64,000 bases of DNA from Prochlorococcus sp. AG-363-B11 (GCA_003278425.1 QCFE01000003.1:1-64000); one strand, 5' to 3'. Counted from the stretch's first letter, positions 25,305 through 35,075 are shown. Numbers and translations are program-made. Notes: generated by a model not told the origin, from the letters alone.

Positions 25305-27050
25305 ATGGGTGTGAACAATATTCAATCTAATGATCAGACTAAGTCAAGTCTTCAAACGATGGATATAACATCGCTAAAAGCTGTTCTTGCAGATTTAAGG
25401 GAAAAAATAGTACCTGGTCGATTTGAAAAGGTACAACAATTAGACAATTCCACCCTTCAAATTGCATTTCGTAGTCTAGAAGGTTTAACTTGGGTTGAAT
25501 TAAGTTGGAATTCGGATTCAGCAAGAATTGTAGAAATAGAACCTCCAGAAAAAATTAAAGGTGAAAGTACTTTATGTAAACAAATAAAATTCGGTCTACG
25601 TGGAATGGCATTAATCGAATTAAAGCAGCAAGACTTTGATCGAGTAATAGAATTAGGTTTTGCCTTTAGACCAAATGAAATAATAAAGAAGTACTTAGTC
25701 CTAGAGATAATGGGAAGATATAGCAATATCATTTTTTTAGATAAAAAGAAACAAGTAATAACTTTAGGTAAGCAAATAAGTAATAAGCAATCTAGATTAA
25801 GACCCATAAGTACAGGAGATCTTTATACCTACCCACCTGAATTACAAGGAATGAAACCTAAAAAAGGTGAATCATTTGAAAAATGGCGAAATAATCTCCT
25901 AATTCTTCCAATAACACTAAAAGAAGCTTTAAGGGCAACCTTCCAAGGGATTAGTCCTGCCTTTATTCTGCAATTAGCAAGTGAAGAAAAAAATAGCGCA
26001 TATCGACTTATCAATATGCCAGTAAAACTATTATCAGAGTCTGAATGGAAGAGCCTATTCTTTCGCTGGAACATCTGGTTAAAAGCCCTAGAAGAAGAAA
26101 ACTTCAACCTCTCATTTAGCGGTCCCACTCCCTACAGAGTATGGGGAGCAAATTCATCTAGCAAGTCTGGCAAAGAAAACATTAGTCTTAACCTTGGAAT
26201 TTACTACAAGAAACATTTAACTAAAAAATATCTAACTATTGCATTAAATGAACTGCTAAGAGAACTCGATAAAAAAAGAACTAATGAAGAAAAAGAATTA
26301 AAAAAACAAGAGCTTTTATATATAGAGACATCAGATATAAAATCTTTAAAAGAAATTGCTGATAATATCCTCTCTGCAATTCAGCCTAGCAAGGAAGAGA
26401 TAAAGAAAGCTCAAAAATTGTATTCTAAAATAAAAAAACTTCGCAGATCAAAGACAATTTTAAGAGAGAGGATTGAATTACACAAGGGGAAAATTGATTT
26501 CATAAATGAAACAGAGTTATATCTTGAATATATAATTAATAGTGAAATTGAATGTGATAGAGAAAAGTTAGGAAGTATTATAAATCTAAAAGAAGATTTA
26601 GAAGGATTTATTTTACAAAAGAAGCAAAAGAACTCTAAAAGAAAAGCCAACAAAATTAAACCAGCAAAGATCCTTAGTTTGAAAAGCCCAAATGGCCTAG
26701 ATATTCAAATAGGGAGAAATCATCAACAGAATGAATTTATTAGTATTAAGAGTGCTAAGAAAGGAGATATATGGTTTCATGTTCAAGAGTGTCCTGGAAG
26801 TCACATAGTTGTAAAAGCTGCTAATGGCAAGATAGAAGATACTGACATAGAGGTTGCTGCTAATTTAGCTGCTTTTTTTAGTAAAGCTAAACTTAATAAT
26901 AAAGTTTCCGTCTTAACGGTCCCAACAAATAAACTTCAGAAAATCAAAGGCTCCCCCCCTGGGATGGTCATTCCTAAAGACATCAGAGTTTTATGGGGTC
27001 GTCCTTCAGATGGTCAAAAGTATCTAGAGGAATTAACTAAAGATGCATAG
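25305..27050 (+). CDS. rqcH: Rqc2/RqcH homologue (NFACT family ribosome quality-control factor)
   Basis: The 581-residue protein has the NFACT order: N-terminal NFACT-N domain, a central HhH and coiled-coil section rich in Lys/Glu (about 300-440), then the NFACT-R domain with GLDIQIGRNHQQNE and GDIWFHVQECPGSHIVV (about 462-510). A DR pair sits at about 112 (DFDRVIEL), matching the catalytic DR motif. Homologues bind stalled 50S subunits carrying peptidyl-tRNA and add C-terminal alanine tails; older annotation calls them fibronectin-binding proteins. The start may be ATG 25305 or the internal ATG 25359 (MDITSLKAVL). Confidence 0.9.
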   Translation: MGVNNIQSNDQTKSSLQTMDITSLKAVLADLREKIVPGRFEKVQQLDNSTLQIAFRSLEGLTWVELSWNSDSARIVEIEPPEKIKGESTLCKQIKFGLRGMALIELKQQDFDRVIELGFAFRPNEIIKKYLVLEIMGRYSNIIFLDKKKQVITLGKQISNKQSRLRPISTGDLYTYPPELQGMKPKKGESFEKWRNNLLILPITLKEALRATFQGISPAFILQLASEEKNSAYRLINMPVKLLSESEWKSLFFRWNIWLKALEEENFNLSFSGPTPYRVWGANSSSKSGKENISLNLGIYYKKHLTKKYLTIALNELLRELDKKRTNEEKELKKQELLYIETSDIKSLKEIADNILSAIQPSKEEIKKAQKLYSKIKKLRRSKTILRERIELHKGKIDFINETELYLEYIINSEIECDREKLGSIINLKEDLEGFILQKKQKNSKRKANKIKPAKILSLKSPNGLDIQIGRNHQQNEFISIKSAKKGDIWFHVQECPGSHIVVKAANGKIEDTDIEVAANLAAFFSKAKLNNKVSVLTVPTNKLQKIKGSPPGMVIPKDIRVLWGRPSDGQKYLEELTKDA

Positions 27051-27087
27051 AATGCCTTATCATCTGTATCGAAGTGAATTGCTCTAA

Positions 27088-27357
27088 ATGTTTGAATTTA
27101 TTGTTGGATCTCATGCATTCCTTGGGAATCATAGTTTCGCTGAATTTTTAGTTGGGTACATATTTGGCGCTGCGTTGATAGTTGGTGCACCAACAGTATT
27201 TCTTCTATTGGTTTTCATTAGTGCCCTAATGAAAACCAATGGAAAAATGGGAGGATATAAAGAATATGCAAATTACGGGAAATCTTCCTTGAATGATTGT
27301 CCACCATTCATTCTTCCAGACCCAACAAACCCTCAAACAAAACTCAGCAGGAGTTAA
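27088..27357 (+). CDS. Small membrane protein of unknown function, 89 residues
   Basis: I do not recognise this protein firmly. It has one or two membrane segments (FLVGYIFGAALIVGAPTVFLLLVFISAL, about 20-47), then a polar tail ending CPPFILPDPTNPQTKLSRS. The GAALIV...P motif in the helix recalls small photosystem II subunits such as PsbX or Psb30, but length and tail do not fit, so I would not name it. It lies 37 bp after rqcH on the same strand, and 193 bp before tatC. A strong inverted repeat follows at 27402-27445. Confidence 0.6.
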   Translation: MFEFIVGSHAFLGNHSFAEFLVGYIFGAALIVGAPTVFLLLVFISALMKTNGKMGGYKEYANYGKSSLNDCPPFILPDPTNPQTKLSRS

Positions 27358-27401
27358 TTGCTAAATTTTTCTTCAAAATATTTATTCTACAAAGATTAAT
27401 G

Positions 27402-27445
27402 TTAACTATATATTATATAAATTAAATTATATAATATATAGTTAA
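27402..27445. terminator. 19-bp inverted repeat, nearly all A/T, before tatC
   Basis: The arm at 27402-27420 (TTAACTATATATTATATAA) is the exact reverse complement of 27427-27445 around a 6-base loop. It starts 44 bp after the stop of the small membrane protein gene. It contains one G/C pair per arm, so its thermal stability is modest for its length, but it probably marks a transcript end. Confidence 0.5.
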
Positions 27446-27446
27446 A

Positions 27447-27461
27447 GTCAAACAGTTTGAC
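27447..27461. promoter_or_regulatory. Operator-like 15-bp palindrome upstream of tatC
   Basis: GTCAAAC-A-GTTTGAC is a perfect inverted repeat with a one-base centre. Such a short, centred dyad is more typical of a protein-binding operator than of an RNA hairpin. It lies 78-104 bp upstream of tatC, close to where its promoter should be. The binding factor is unknown. Confidence 0.3.
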
Positions 27462-27550
27462 CTTTGGTTTCTATTTAAAAGAATGGTTATGACAGTGATA
27501 ACTTTAAGTCATAGTGGTTATTTGCTAATTTCAATAAAGTGCTCAAAGAA

Positions 27551-28315
27551 ATGAATAGTGAGCCTGAGCAGGCCAAGCAAATGACATTATTTGGCCACCT
27601 AGAAGAACTGCGGGAGAGGGTTCTCAAAAGTCTGATCTCAATAGTCTTGGGAGCATTTCTTTGCCTCCTTCTAATTAAGCCTCTTATAAGGATGCTAGAA
27701 GCTCCTGCAGGCTCAATTCGTTTTCTTCAAGTAGCCCCAGGAGAATTCCTTTTTGTATCAATTAAAGTTGCTGGATATGCTGGTTTAATACTTGCTTTAC
27801 CATATATAGTTTTTCAAATTCTTTCTTTTATTCTCCCAGGTCTTACAGAGCGTGAGAAAAAACTGATTGCCCCTGCTGTTTCTGGTTCCGCAATTCTGTT
27901 TCTTTTAGGAATATTTTTTGCATGGTGGACTCTGGTTCCCGCAGCATTAGGCTTTTTAGTTAATTATGGCTCAGATGTTGTTGAGCCACTTTGGTCAATT
28001 GAAAAATATATGGATTTTGTCCTTTTATTGATGCTAAGTACTGGCTTATCTTTTCAAATACCAATCCTGCAATTAATTCTGGGTTTTTTAGGGCTAATAC
28101 AATGGAAGCAAATGCTTTCGGGATGGAGATGGGTCCTAATGGCATCTGCTATTGCAGGAGCTGTAATTACTCCATCTACCGACCCAATCACAATGATGCT
28201 ACTTGCAGGTTCAATATCCTTTTTATTTATATTTGGTGTTTTACTCGTTGCAATAGTTGATCAATTCAAAGAAGAAATTCCTCCAACCCCCCATCCGCCT
28301 TCAAAGGTAAGCTAA
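27551..28315 (+). CDS. tatC: Sec-independent protein translocase subunit TatC
   Basis: TatC is the six-helix membrane receptor that recognises twin-arginine signal peptides. The N-terminal MTLFGHLEELRERVLKSL segment (about 11-28) is the family signature, and six hydrophobic segments follow. I use the ATG at 27551; a GTG 12 bp upstream (27539) is an alternative. petC, a classic Tat substrate in cyanobacteria and plastids, follows on the same strand after one opposing gene. The last 50 bp overlap the 3' end of the convergent DUF3067 gene. TatA is not in the window. Confidence 0.95.
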   Translation: MNSEPEQAKQMTLFGHLEELRERVLKSLISIVLGAFLCLLLIKPLIRMLEAPAGSIRFLQVAPGEFLFVSIKVAGYAGLILALPYIVFQILSFILPGLTEREKKLIAPAVSGSAILFLLGIFFAWWTLVPAALGFLVNYGSDVVEPLWSIEKYMDFVLLLMLSTGLSFQIPILQLILGFLGLIQWKQMLSGWRWVLMASAIAGAVITPSTDPITMMLLAGSISFLFIFGVLLVAIVDQFKEEIPPTPHPPSKVS

Positions 28316-28610
28316 GAGCTCTTCCTACCCTAGGTCTAGCATTTTGAAAAGATAGCCAAGCTCTAACTTCTGAAGTTTGATCCAATCTATTTAGAACATC
28401 AACGACTTTCGCAAGTTCTTCCCGGTATTCTTCTTCACTTAAAGGAAAAGATTGTTGTTCAAGAAACCTCCACATGATTTGTAAAAAAAGACTTTTCCCT
28501 TTAACTAAAAGTTTTAATTCATATGTAACCCCCCAACGTTTCTGAAGAAAGCTCATTACCTCCTCAACTTCTAAGGGCTGAGAGCCTTTTCTCGGGATAG
28601 AAATATCCAT
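28266..28610 (-). CDS. DUF3067 family protein
   Basis: The 114-residue soluble protein matches DUF3067, a family confined to cyanobacteria and plastids. The signature stretch is LFLQIMWRFLEQQSFPLSEEEYREELAKVVDVLN followed by RPRVGRALSLPL. I start it at the ATG at 28610 (MDISIPRKG); a TTG 12 bp upstream is also in frame. Its 3' end overlaps tatC by 50 bp tail to tail, so both coding ends are constrained on opposite strands. The function is unknown; a thylakoid or redox connection is only guessed from the lineage. Confidence 0.8.
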   Translation of the reverse strand: MDISIPRKGSQPLEVEEVMSFLQKRWGVTYELKLLVKGKSLFLQIMWRFLEQQSFPLSEEEYREELAKVVDVLNRLDQTSEVRAWLSFQNARPRVGRALSLPLKADGGLEEFLL

Positions 28611-28707
28611 AAAATCAATCAATCTTATTAAATACCTGCTTTTTAAAGCAAGAGAGGACCTTTAAGGGTCATAATGGAAGAAATTATGAGCTGTGTGAAC
28701 ATCTGGC

Positions 28708-29244
28708 ATGACACAAATGAGTCCTAGCGATGTGCCCTCTATGGGCCGACGTCAGTTCATGAACTTTCTTACATTTGGCACTGCAACTGGGGTTGCATTA
28801 GGAGCACTCTATCCAGTAGCGAATTTCTTCATGCCCCTTCGTGCAGGAGGAGGGACTGGTGGCTCAACAGCCAAAGATGAACTTGGGAATGACGTTACTG
28901 CCAGTGGGTGGTTAGCAACCCATCCTGCAGGAGATAGAAGTCTTGTCCAAGGGCTTAAAGGTGACCCCACTTACTTGATAGTCGATGGAGATGCAGCTAT
29001 TGGGAATTTTGGTATCAATGCAATATGTACTCATCTTGGATGTGTAGTTCCTTGGAATAGTGGCGCAAACAAATACATCTGTCCTTGCCACGGAAGTCAA
29101 TATGATGCAAATGGAAAAGTTGTTAGAGGTCCTGCACCTCTTTCTCTTGCATTGACCCATATAGATATAGAAGATGACAATGTGTTAGTCAGTCAGTGGA
29201 CAGAGAAAGACTTTCGAACTGGTGATAAACCTTGGTGGGCATAA
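28708..29244 (+). CDS. petC: Rieske iron-sulfur protein of cytochrome b6f
   Basis: The protein carries electrons from plastoquinol to cytochrome f in the thylakoid b6f complex. The N-terminus has a twin-arginine motif (GRRQFMNF, 13-20) and one anchor helix. The [2Fe-2S] ligands are in CTHLGC (107-112) and CPCHGSQY (125-132), with the Rieske proline loop GPAPLSLAL following. The 178-residue length is typical. It lies 52 bp before petA on the same strand, the usual petCA operon; tatC just upstream would export it. Confidence 0.97.
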   Translation: MTQMSPSDVPSMGRRQFMNFLTFGTATGVALGALYPVANFFMPLRAGGGTGGSTAKDELGNDVTASGWLATHPAGDRSLVQGLKGDPTYLIVDGDAAIGNFGINAICTHLGCVVPWNSGANKYICPCHGSQYDANGKVVRGPAPLSLALTHIDIEDDNVLVSQWTEKDFRTGDKPWWA

Positions 29245-29296
29245 TCTTAGTCCCAAATTAAAACCTACTTTTCTAGTCATCATTCAATCCACAATC

Positions 29297-30229
29297 ATGC
29301 GTCGCATACTTACTTTTTTCTTAGGCTCATTACTTGTTGGGCTTTCTTTCATAATCTCACCATCTTCAGCACTTGCCTACCCTTTTTGGGCGCAACAAAA
29401 TTATGAAAACCCTCGGGAGGCAACTGGAAAATTAGTTTGTGCAAACTGTCATCTTGCAAAAATGACTACACAGGTTGAAGTTCCACAATCAGTAGGTGCA
29501 GATAGTGTATTTAAAGCCGCTGTAAAGATTCCTTATAAGCCTGGCACTGAAGAGATAGGTGCAGATGGCAGCAAGGTACCTTTACAGGTTGGAGCTGTAG
29601 TCATACTTCCAGATGGATTTAAACTTGCTCCGCAAGATAGATGGAATGAGAAAATAAAAGAAGAGACCCAAGGAGTATATTTCACTCAATACAGTGAAGA
29701 GAAAGACAATATTATTCTGGTAGGTCCTCTGCCTGGTGATCAAAACAAAGAAATAGTTTTCCCAATTCTTTCACCAGATCCGGCCACAAACAAAGACATC
29801 CATTTTGGTAAGTATTCAATAAATGTCGGAGGCAATAGGGGCAGAGGGCAAGTTTACCCGACTGGTGAAAAAAGCAATAATTCTCTTTTCGCATCTACAA
29901 AATCAGGAACCATCTCATCAATAGGGATTGAAGAAGATGGTTCTAGAAGTATTACAATTCAAACAAATGAAGACGAACAAGTAATAGAAACTATTCCTTT
30001 GGGGCCAACTTTGCTAGTTAAGGAAGGAGAGCAAATAGAAGCTGGTGCTCCTCTAACCAATGACCCTAATGTAGGTGGATTTGGGCAGTTGGATACAGAG
30101 ATTGTACTTCAAAGCCCTGCTAGAGTAATAGGCCTGATTGCATTTTTTGCTGGGGTTGCTTTAACTCAGATACTTCTTGTTCTGAAGAAAAAGCAAGTGG
30201 AGAAAGTTCAAGCTGCTAATGGTATCTAA
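29297..30229 (+). CDS. petA: Cytochrome f (apocytochrome f precursor)
   Basis: Cytochrome f accepts electrons from the Rieske protein and passes them to plastocyanin or cytochrome c6. The ATG at 29297 gives a 310-residue precursor with a Sec signal peptide ([20 protein letters not shown] ...) cleaved before Tyr28 of YPFWAQQ, where tyrosine supplies the axial ligand. The c-haem site CANCH is at 48-52, and the membrane anchor [19 protein letters not shown] is near the C-terminus. An earlier in-frame ATG at 29222 overlaps petC and would disrupt the signal peptide. It is followed by lgt after 28 bp. Confidence 0.97.
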   Translation: MRRILTFFLGSLLVGLSFIISPSSALAYPFWAQQNYENPREATGKLVCANCHLAKMTTQVEVPQSVGADSVFKAAVKIPYKPGTEEIGADGSKVPLQVGAVVILPDGFKLAPQDRWNEKIKEETQGVYFTQYSEEKDNIILVGPLPGDQNKEIVFPILSPDPATNKDIHFGKYSINVGGNRGRGQVYPTGEKSNNSLFASTKSGTISSIGIEEDGSRSITIQTNEDEQVIETIPLGPTLLVKEGEQIEAGAPLTNDPNVGGFGQLDTEIVLQSPARVIGLIAFFAGVALTQILLVLKKKQVEKVQAANGI

Positions 30230-30257
30230 CACATAAAAATATAAACTTGCTAGATAA

Positions 30258-31169
30258 ATGGTGGAGGTAATATCAACTTTAATCTCACCAGGTTCCGAAC
30301 TAGTAAGGATTGGACCATTAACCTTTAGATGGTATGGGATCTTAATAGCAATATCAGTTTTTGTTGGTCTAAATCTTTCGAACTATCTGGCAACTTTTAA
30401 GGGCATCGGAAGAGATTTCTTCAATGATCTAATGCCTTTTCTCGTTTTGAGCTCAATTATTGGGGCAAGGATTTATTATGTTCTATTTGAATGGCGGAAT
30501 TTCAATGGGGTTAATTTCTGGAGTTCAATAAATCTATTTAATCTTGAAATTCCAATCCCAAGGTTTGTAGAAATCTGGAGTGGCGGAATTGCTATTCATG
30601 GGGCCTTAATAATGGGAGCAATCTCAATTTTATTATTTTGCCGTATAAGAAAAGAAAGCTTTTGGAATGTTTTAGATACTCTTCTTCCTTCTGTAGCTCT
30701 TGGTCAAGCTATCGGTAGATGGGGTAATTTTTTTAATAATGAAGCTTTTGGCGTTCCAACTGATCTACCCTGGAAATTATTTATTCCTCAATTTTCTAGA
30801 CCGGATATTTTCATAGACAAAAGTTATTTCCATCCCACTTTCCTTTATGAATCATTGTGGAATATATGTGTATTCTGTTTGCTCATTTTATTATTTAGAT
30901 TAAATATTAAAGGTTTTCTAAAGCTTCCAGCTGGGGTCTTGAGTTGCTTCTACCTTATTAGTTATAGCTTTGGTAGATTGTGGATTGAAGGACTAAGGAC
31001 AGATCCACTTTGCATAGGTTCAATTCCTCCTTTTTGCGAAGGAGGTTTACGAGTTGCACAAATCATGAGCTTTCTTATTATTTGCATAGGTAGTTTTGGT
31101 CTTTGGCGAATTTATAAAAATAAAAGAAAAATGCCAAGCCTAGGTGTAAATAACAAATGGAAAAAGTGA
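30258..31169 (+). CDS. lgt: Prolipoprotein diacylglyceryl transferase
   Basis: Lgt moves diacylglycerol from phosphatidylglycerol to the lipobox cysteine of prolipoproteins in the plasma membrane. The signature [13 protein letters not shown] (about 155-167) is intact, as are [14 protein letters not shown] (about 108-121), RWYGILIAI near the N-terminus and the later [15 protein letters not shown] (about 236-250). Roughly seven membrane segments are visible. The 3' end overlaps the cobM start by 13 bp. Substrates predicted in this window include the lipobox proteins at 49778-50779 and 52693-53142. Confidence 0.96.
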   Translation: MVEVISTLISPGSELVRIGPLTFRWYGILIAISVFVGLNLSNYLATFKGIGRDFFNDLMPFLVLSSIIGARIYYVLFEWRNFNGVNFWSSINLFNLEIPIPRFVEIWSGGIAIHGALIMGAISILLFCRIRKESFWNVLDTLLPSVALGQAIGRWGNFFNNEAFGVPTDLPWKLFIPQFSRPDIFIDKSYFHPTFLYESLWNICVFCLLILLFRLNIKGFLKLPAGVLSCFYLISYSFGRLWIEGLRTDPLCIGSIPPFCEGGLRVAQIMSFLIICIGSFGLWRIYKNKRKMPSLGVNNKWKK

Positions 31170-31918
31170 ATCCTATCTCAATAGTTGGTGCTGGACCAGG
31201 TGCCATAGACTTGTTAACGATAAGAGCATTAAATAGAATAAAAAACGCTGATGTTCTAGTCTGGACAGATTCGTTAATATCTCCAGATATTGCAAAGTTA
31301 GCATCAAAAGATTGTGAAAAATTTAAAACAAGTTCTTTAACACTTGAACAAATCTTAGAGTTGCTAATAATTAAAACAAAGCAAGGCAAAAAAGTTGTTC
31401 GTTTACACGATGGTGATCCATGCCTTTATAGTGCACTATCAGAGCAAATATGTGGTCTTGCAGACGAAGGGCTAGAGGTTGAAGTAATTCCAGGAATAAG
31501 TGCATACCAAGCAACTGCATCAGAGTTACAAAAGGAACTAACTATTCCTGGTGTTGTGCAAACAATAGTGCTTAGCAGAACAAGTGGGAGAACAAAAGTT
31601 CCTGAGTCGGAAAATCTTGAAAACCTTGCAAAAATAGGAGCTTCTTTATGCCTTTATCTAAGTGCAAGGCATGTAGAAGATGTACAGAAACAGTTATTAC
31701 AACAATACAAAGAAGACACACCTGTTGCTATTGCACATAGGGTTACTTGGAAAGACCAATGGATAAAAATCGTTCCTTTAAAAGACCTAGCTTCAGTATC
31801 TAAGAGAAAAGGTCTTTTTAGAACCACTCTTTATATCATCAGTCCTGCATTGAAATCACATGACCGACGTTCAAACCTTTATTATGAGGGACATAAACAT
31901 TTATTTAGAAACAAATAA
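31157..31918 (+). CDS. cobM: Precorrin-4 C11-methyltransferase
   Basis: This SAM-dependent enzyme methylates C11 of precorrin-4 in corrin-ring biosynthesis. The fold is shown by [19 protein letters not shown] (6-24), [18 protein letters not shown] (80-97) with the GDPxxY motif, and [15 protein letters not shown] (112-126). In cyanobacteria that use early cobalt insertion it is equivalent to CbiF. It overlaps lgt by 13 bp and is followed directly by the HTH gene (stop TAA then ATG, no gap), so the three are transcribed together. Prochlorococcus is known to make pseudocobalamin. Confidence 0.94.
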   Translation: MEKVNPISIVGAGPGAIDLLTIRALNRIKNADVLVWTDSLISPDIAKLASKDCEKFKTSSLTLEQILELLIIKTKQGKKVVRLHDGDPCLYSALSEQICGLADEGLEVEVIPGISAYQATASELQKELTIPGVVQTIVLSRTSGRTKVPESENLENLAKIGASLCLYLSARHVEDVQKQLLQQYKEDTPVAIAHRVTWKDQWIKIVPLKDLASVSKRKGLFRTTLYIISPALKSHDRRSNLYYEGHKHLFRNK

Positions 31919-32407
31919 ATGATAAATTCTGAAAATAGTAAAAATAGGTTAAGTGAGCTATCTAATATTCAGGAGGATTTGCAAAACATAGGAACTATAA
32001 TAAAAAAGGCTAGGGAAGAGCAAAATATTTCATTGGAGTTTCTATCAGAAATCTTAAAAATCAACGAAGATTACTTAATAGCTATCGAACAAGGTGACAA
32101 AAGCGCTTTACCAGAATCAGTTTATGTGAAAGCAATGGTAAGGAGGATATTTGAACTACTTAAGATTAAAACAATAAAAACAACCGTTCAATCTAACCAT
32201 TTAGCAAAAGACAGTATTCACAAAAAAGAATTGGCGCAGACTAATCCAAAAATTACATCCTACCCCAAAATTTTATATTTTCAAATACTTTTATTATCAT
32301 TAATTGCTATTTTACTAGGAGCCTATTCAACTAGGTTGTTACTTCAGTTTACCTCAGAGATTGATATCAAGCATGAAGCTATTCACTCACCTTCAAAAAA
32401 AGATTAA
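31919..32407 (+). CDS. RodZ-like helix-turn-helix membrane protein
   Basis: The 162-residue protein has an N-terminal HTH_25/RodZ-type domain (IGTIIKKAREEQNISLEFLSEILKINEDYLIAIEQGD, about 24-60; YVKAMVRRIFELL, about 68-80) and one C-terminal membrane segment (ILLLSLIAILLGAYSTRLLLQF, about 121-142). RodZ binds MreB and helps maintain cell shape; here the periplasmic domain is almost absent, so the function may be reduced or different. The start ATG abuts the cobM stop. DNA binding is possible but not shown. Confidence 0.72.
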   Translation: MINSENSKNRLSELSNIQEDLQNIGTIIKKAREEQNISLEFLSEILKINEDYLIAIEQGDKSALPESVYVKAMVRRIFELLKIKTIKTTVQSNHLAKDSIHKKELAQTNPKITSYPKILYFQILLLSLIAILLGAYSTRLLLQFTSEIDIKHEAIHSPSKKD

Positions 32408-32438
32408 GTCTCTTAATCAAATAAAAATATTATAAAAG

Positions 32439-34127
32439 CTAGACAGATGATGAATTAACCAAGACTTTCAGGTCTACCCCTGTTAGTTCTTTCACTATAG
32501 GAATACAATTACTCAAGCTCCAATGTTCAAGTCTTAAATTTTTAATCTGACTTTCTGGGATCAAATCAATAATGAGTTCAGAAGAGTTAAATGAAAATTT
32601 AATCGTTGAAATAGAAGCTTCAGGTCTTCGATCTAAGGAGGTTGACAGCCGCAAAATTAAAGACATTTCTGAGACAATTCGCCGGTATTCCTTATTTTCT
32701 AAAGCCTGCCAAGCCTCATGCCTCTTTTTAGGAAGACTCTTCCTATGATATCTAGCAATGGCTGCAATCATGAGATGTTCCGCTTGTGAATATCCTAATA
32801 ACTCTCCATGTCTTATTAAATACCAAGAATGCTTATGATAAGAACCTAAATTAATGTGTTGCCCACATGAATGCAACATCGCGGCAGCCCACAAAAGATC
32901 CTTCCCAGGACCTTTATCATTGTGTAAAAGGCCAACTGTATTGTTATAAATGGAAAGAGCAAAGTTTGCTACTCGTTCAGAGCGGTGTCTGTCAACAGAA
33001 AACCTTTCAACTTGATGAATAACTGTTCTCTGACGAATACTTCCTTGAAGGCTAAATCGATCTTTTAGCAAACCCTCTTGGAACATCCAGTTAACGACCA
33101 AGCCTTCTCGCAATGCTCGTTCACTAAGAACTACTTCTTTTATCTCAAGCATTTTCATTATTGTTTGCATTATCAAGACACCTGGAACAATAATCTCTGC
33201 ACGGCGCTCACTCAATGGAGCCAGCTTTCGTCTCTGATGTGGAGGCATTGACAAAAGCTTGTCTACTAAACAACTCAATTTTTCTTCAGAAAATGTATAC
33301 CCATGTTTTCTGAGAAAGGAATCCCGATCTTCCGAAGCTATCAAAGCTCCAATAGCAAGTGCAGTTCCACTAGTGGCAACTAACTTGGCAGTTTCGTGGG
33401 GCTTGATACGAGAAAGGACTTTGTTAACAGCTGGTTCTAAAGACCCTTGAATAAAAGTTTTTAGAAAATTCAATCTTGAATCAGAAAGAGGGCTATCCTT
33501 TATAAAATCTCTTTGAAGACTAACTGCTCCCAATCGAGTGCTCGTTAGAGCTCTTGCATCTTGCTCATCTGCGAGGACTATCTCAGTAGAACCGCCACCA
33601 ATATCAAGCAAGATATGCGGTTGTTTGCCAAACGGCATCCCAGAGAGAACACCTAAATAAATAAGCCTGGCCTCTTCTGCTCCACTAATAAGTTCAACAT
33701 CTAGGTCCAACTCATCTTTAATTTGACTTAGGAAACTCCTACCGTTTGGAGCCTCCCTAACAGCACTTGTTGCAGCCAAGAGAATCTCTTCAACTTTTTG
33801 ACTTATTGCAAGATCTTTAAAGCGTCTTAAGGTCTGTAAGGTTCTAGTCTTTGATGAATCGGTAAGATTACCACTATCTACATCTCTATTTCCAAGTCTA
33901 GTGGAGGATTTCTCAGCCAAGTCAATACTAAATGTATTCAATACAGGGTCGACTGATGCAATAACTAAATGAGTAGAGTTAGTGCCTATATCAATAGCTG
34001 CTATACGACGAATCTTCTCATTATTTCTAAATCTAGAATCTTTATTTTGAGAAGTTTCTACTTTCAGAGATGAAAGAGACTCAAAACCTGCATTTTCTAC
34101 AGGGCTCTTTGACACAGCCTGTCTCAA
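32439..34127 (-). CDS. ppx: Exopolyphosphatase / pppGpp phosphohydrolase (Ppx/GppA)
   Basis: The 562-residue ASKHA-fold enzyme cuts phosphate from polyphosphate or pppGpp. The two phosphate-binding loops are AIDIGTNSTHLVIA (about 43-56) and LLDIGGGSTEIVL (about 165-177), with catalytic Glu in ATSAVREAPNG (about 112-122). A C-terminal HD-like helical domain follows (LLWAAAMLHSCGQHINLGSYHKH). Translation seems to start at TTG 34127, though GTG 34115 is possible, because no ATG precedes the core. It is divergent from the prenyltransferase gene, 54 bp away. Confidence 0.92.
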   Translation of the reverse strand: MRQAVSKSPVENAGFESLSSLKVETSQNKDSRFRNNEKIRRIAAIDIGTNSTHLVIASVDPVLNTFSIDLAEKSSTRLGNRDVDSGNLTDSSKTRTLQTLRRFKDLAISQKVEEILLAATSAVREAPNGRSFLSQIKDELDLDVELISGAEEARLIYLGVLSGMPFGKQPHILLDIGGGSTEIVLADEQDARALTSTRLGAVSLQRDFIKDSPLSDSRLNFLKTFIQGSLEPAVNKVLSRIKPHETAKLVATSGTALAIGALIASEDRDSFLRKHGYTFSEEKLSCLVDKLLSMPPHQRRKLAPLSERRAEIIVPGVLIMQTIMKMLEIKEVVLSERALREGLVVNWMFQEGLLKDRFSLQGSIRQRTVIHQVERFSVDRHRSERVANFALSIYNNTVGLLHNDKGPGKDLLWAAAMLHSCGQHINLGSYHKHSWYLIRHGELLGYSQAEHLMIAAIARYHRKSLPKKRHEAWQALENKEYRRIVSEMSLILRLSTSLDRRPEASISTIKFSFNSSELIIDLIPESQIKNLRLEHWSLSNCIPIVKELTGVDLKVLVNSSSV

Positions 34128-34181
34128 AGTATTAAAAAGAATCTAGCAGCTCTTGCTTAATATTTCTAAAACCATCTGCAA

Positions 34182-35072
34182 GTGAAGAATTATCTATTTA
34201 CAAACAACCTAAAAGTGTTTTTCAACTTACTCCGCTGGAATAAACCTAGTGGAAGGTTAATTTTACTAATCCCTGCAGGATGGTCTCTATGGTTAGCCCC
34301 CTCAGCCCCCCCAACTGCAAACTTAATTACATTAATAATTCTAGGAGGAATACTTGTAAGCGCTGTAGGTTGTATTGCGAATGATCTTTGGGATAGAAGA
34401 ATAGATTCTAAAGTTAATCGAACAAAAGACAGACCTCTAGCTAAAGGAAGCATCAGAGTATCAACAGCTGTAATAATCCTTGTACTATTACTCTTTTTAA
34501 GCCTGCGCATAATTTTTCTATTGCCCATTACCAGCCAAAGCATCTGCTTAAAACTTGCATTCATTGCTTTGTTCCCTATCGTTTTATATCCATCTGCAAA
34601 GCGATGGTTTCAATATCCACAGGTGCTTCTTGCTGCATGTTGGGGTTTTGCTGTCCTAATTCCTTGGGCTGCAAGTGAATCTTCTTTAAATGGCGGAATT
34701 ACTCTACTCACATGCTGGCTAGCAACAATGATATGGACTTTTGGATTTGATACTGTCTATGCAATGGCCGATAAAAATGATGACAGAAAGCTAGGACTAA
34801 ACAGCAGCGCTCTCGCACTTGGTAAAAATGCTTACAGAGTGGTATCTACTTGCTACGCATTAACATCGGTACTTATAGCAATAAGTGCATTAAGTAAAGG
34901 AATTGGGCTGATTTTTTGGCCTATCTGGCTATTAGCTAGCATAGGCATGCAAAAAGAAGTTTTATCCTTAAATATTTTGCAATCAGATATATCTCAATCG
35001 GGTAAACATTTCCGAAACCAGGTCTTGATTGGAGGCTTGATTTTGTCTGCTTTGATACTTGGTAATTTATAA
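34182..35072 (+). CDS. ubiA: 4-hydroxybenzoate polyprenyltransferase (plastoquinone pathway)
   Basis: This membrane prenyltransferase joins 4-hydroxybenzoate to a polyprenyl diphosphate (solanesyl in cyanobacteria, towards plastoquinone). The two aspartate-rich motifs are NDLWDRRIDSKVNRTKDRP (about 67-85) and DTVYAMADKNDDRKLG (about 189-204), with roughly eight membrane segments. The start is GTG at 34182 (MKNYLFTNNL). The family also includes ChlG and CtaB, both in this window, but the sequence is distinct from them. It ends 3 bp before the S66 peptidase start. Confidence 0.9.
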   Translation: MKNYLFTNNLKVFFNLLRWNKPSGRLILLIPAGWSLWLAPSAPPTANLITLIILGGILVSAVGCIANDLWDRRIDSKVNRTKDRPLAKGSIRVSTAVIILVLLLFLSLRIIFLLPITSQSICLKLAFIALFPIVLYPSAKRWFQYPQVLLAACWGFAVLIPWAASESSLNGGITLLTCWLATMIWTFGFDTVYAMADKNDDRKLGLNSSALALGKNAYRVVSTCYALTSVLIAISALSKGIGLIFWPIWLLASIGMQKEVLSLNILQSDISQSGKHFRNQVLIGGLILSALILGNL

Positions 35073-35075
35073 AAA

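Noticed and set aside
29222..29296. Upstream extension of petA from an earlier ATG
   Set aside because: It overlaps the petC end and puts 25 unsuitable residues before a perfect signal peptide.
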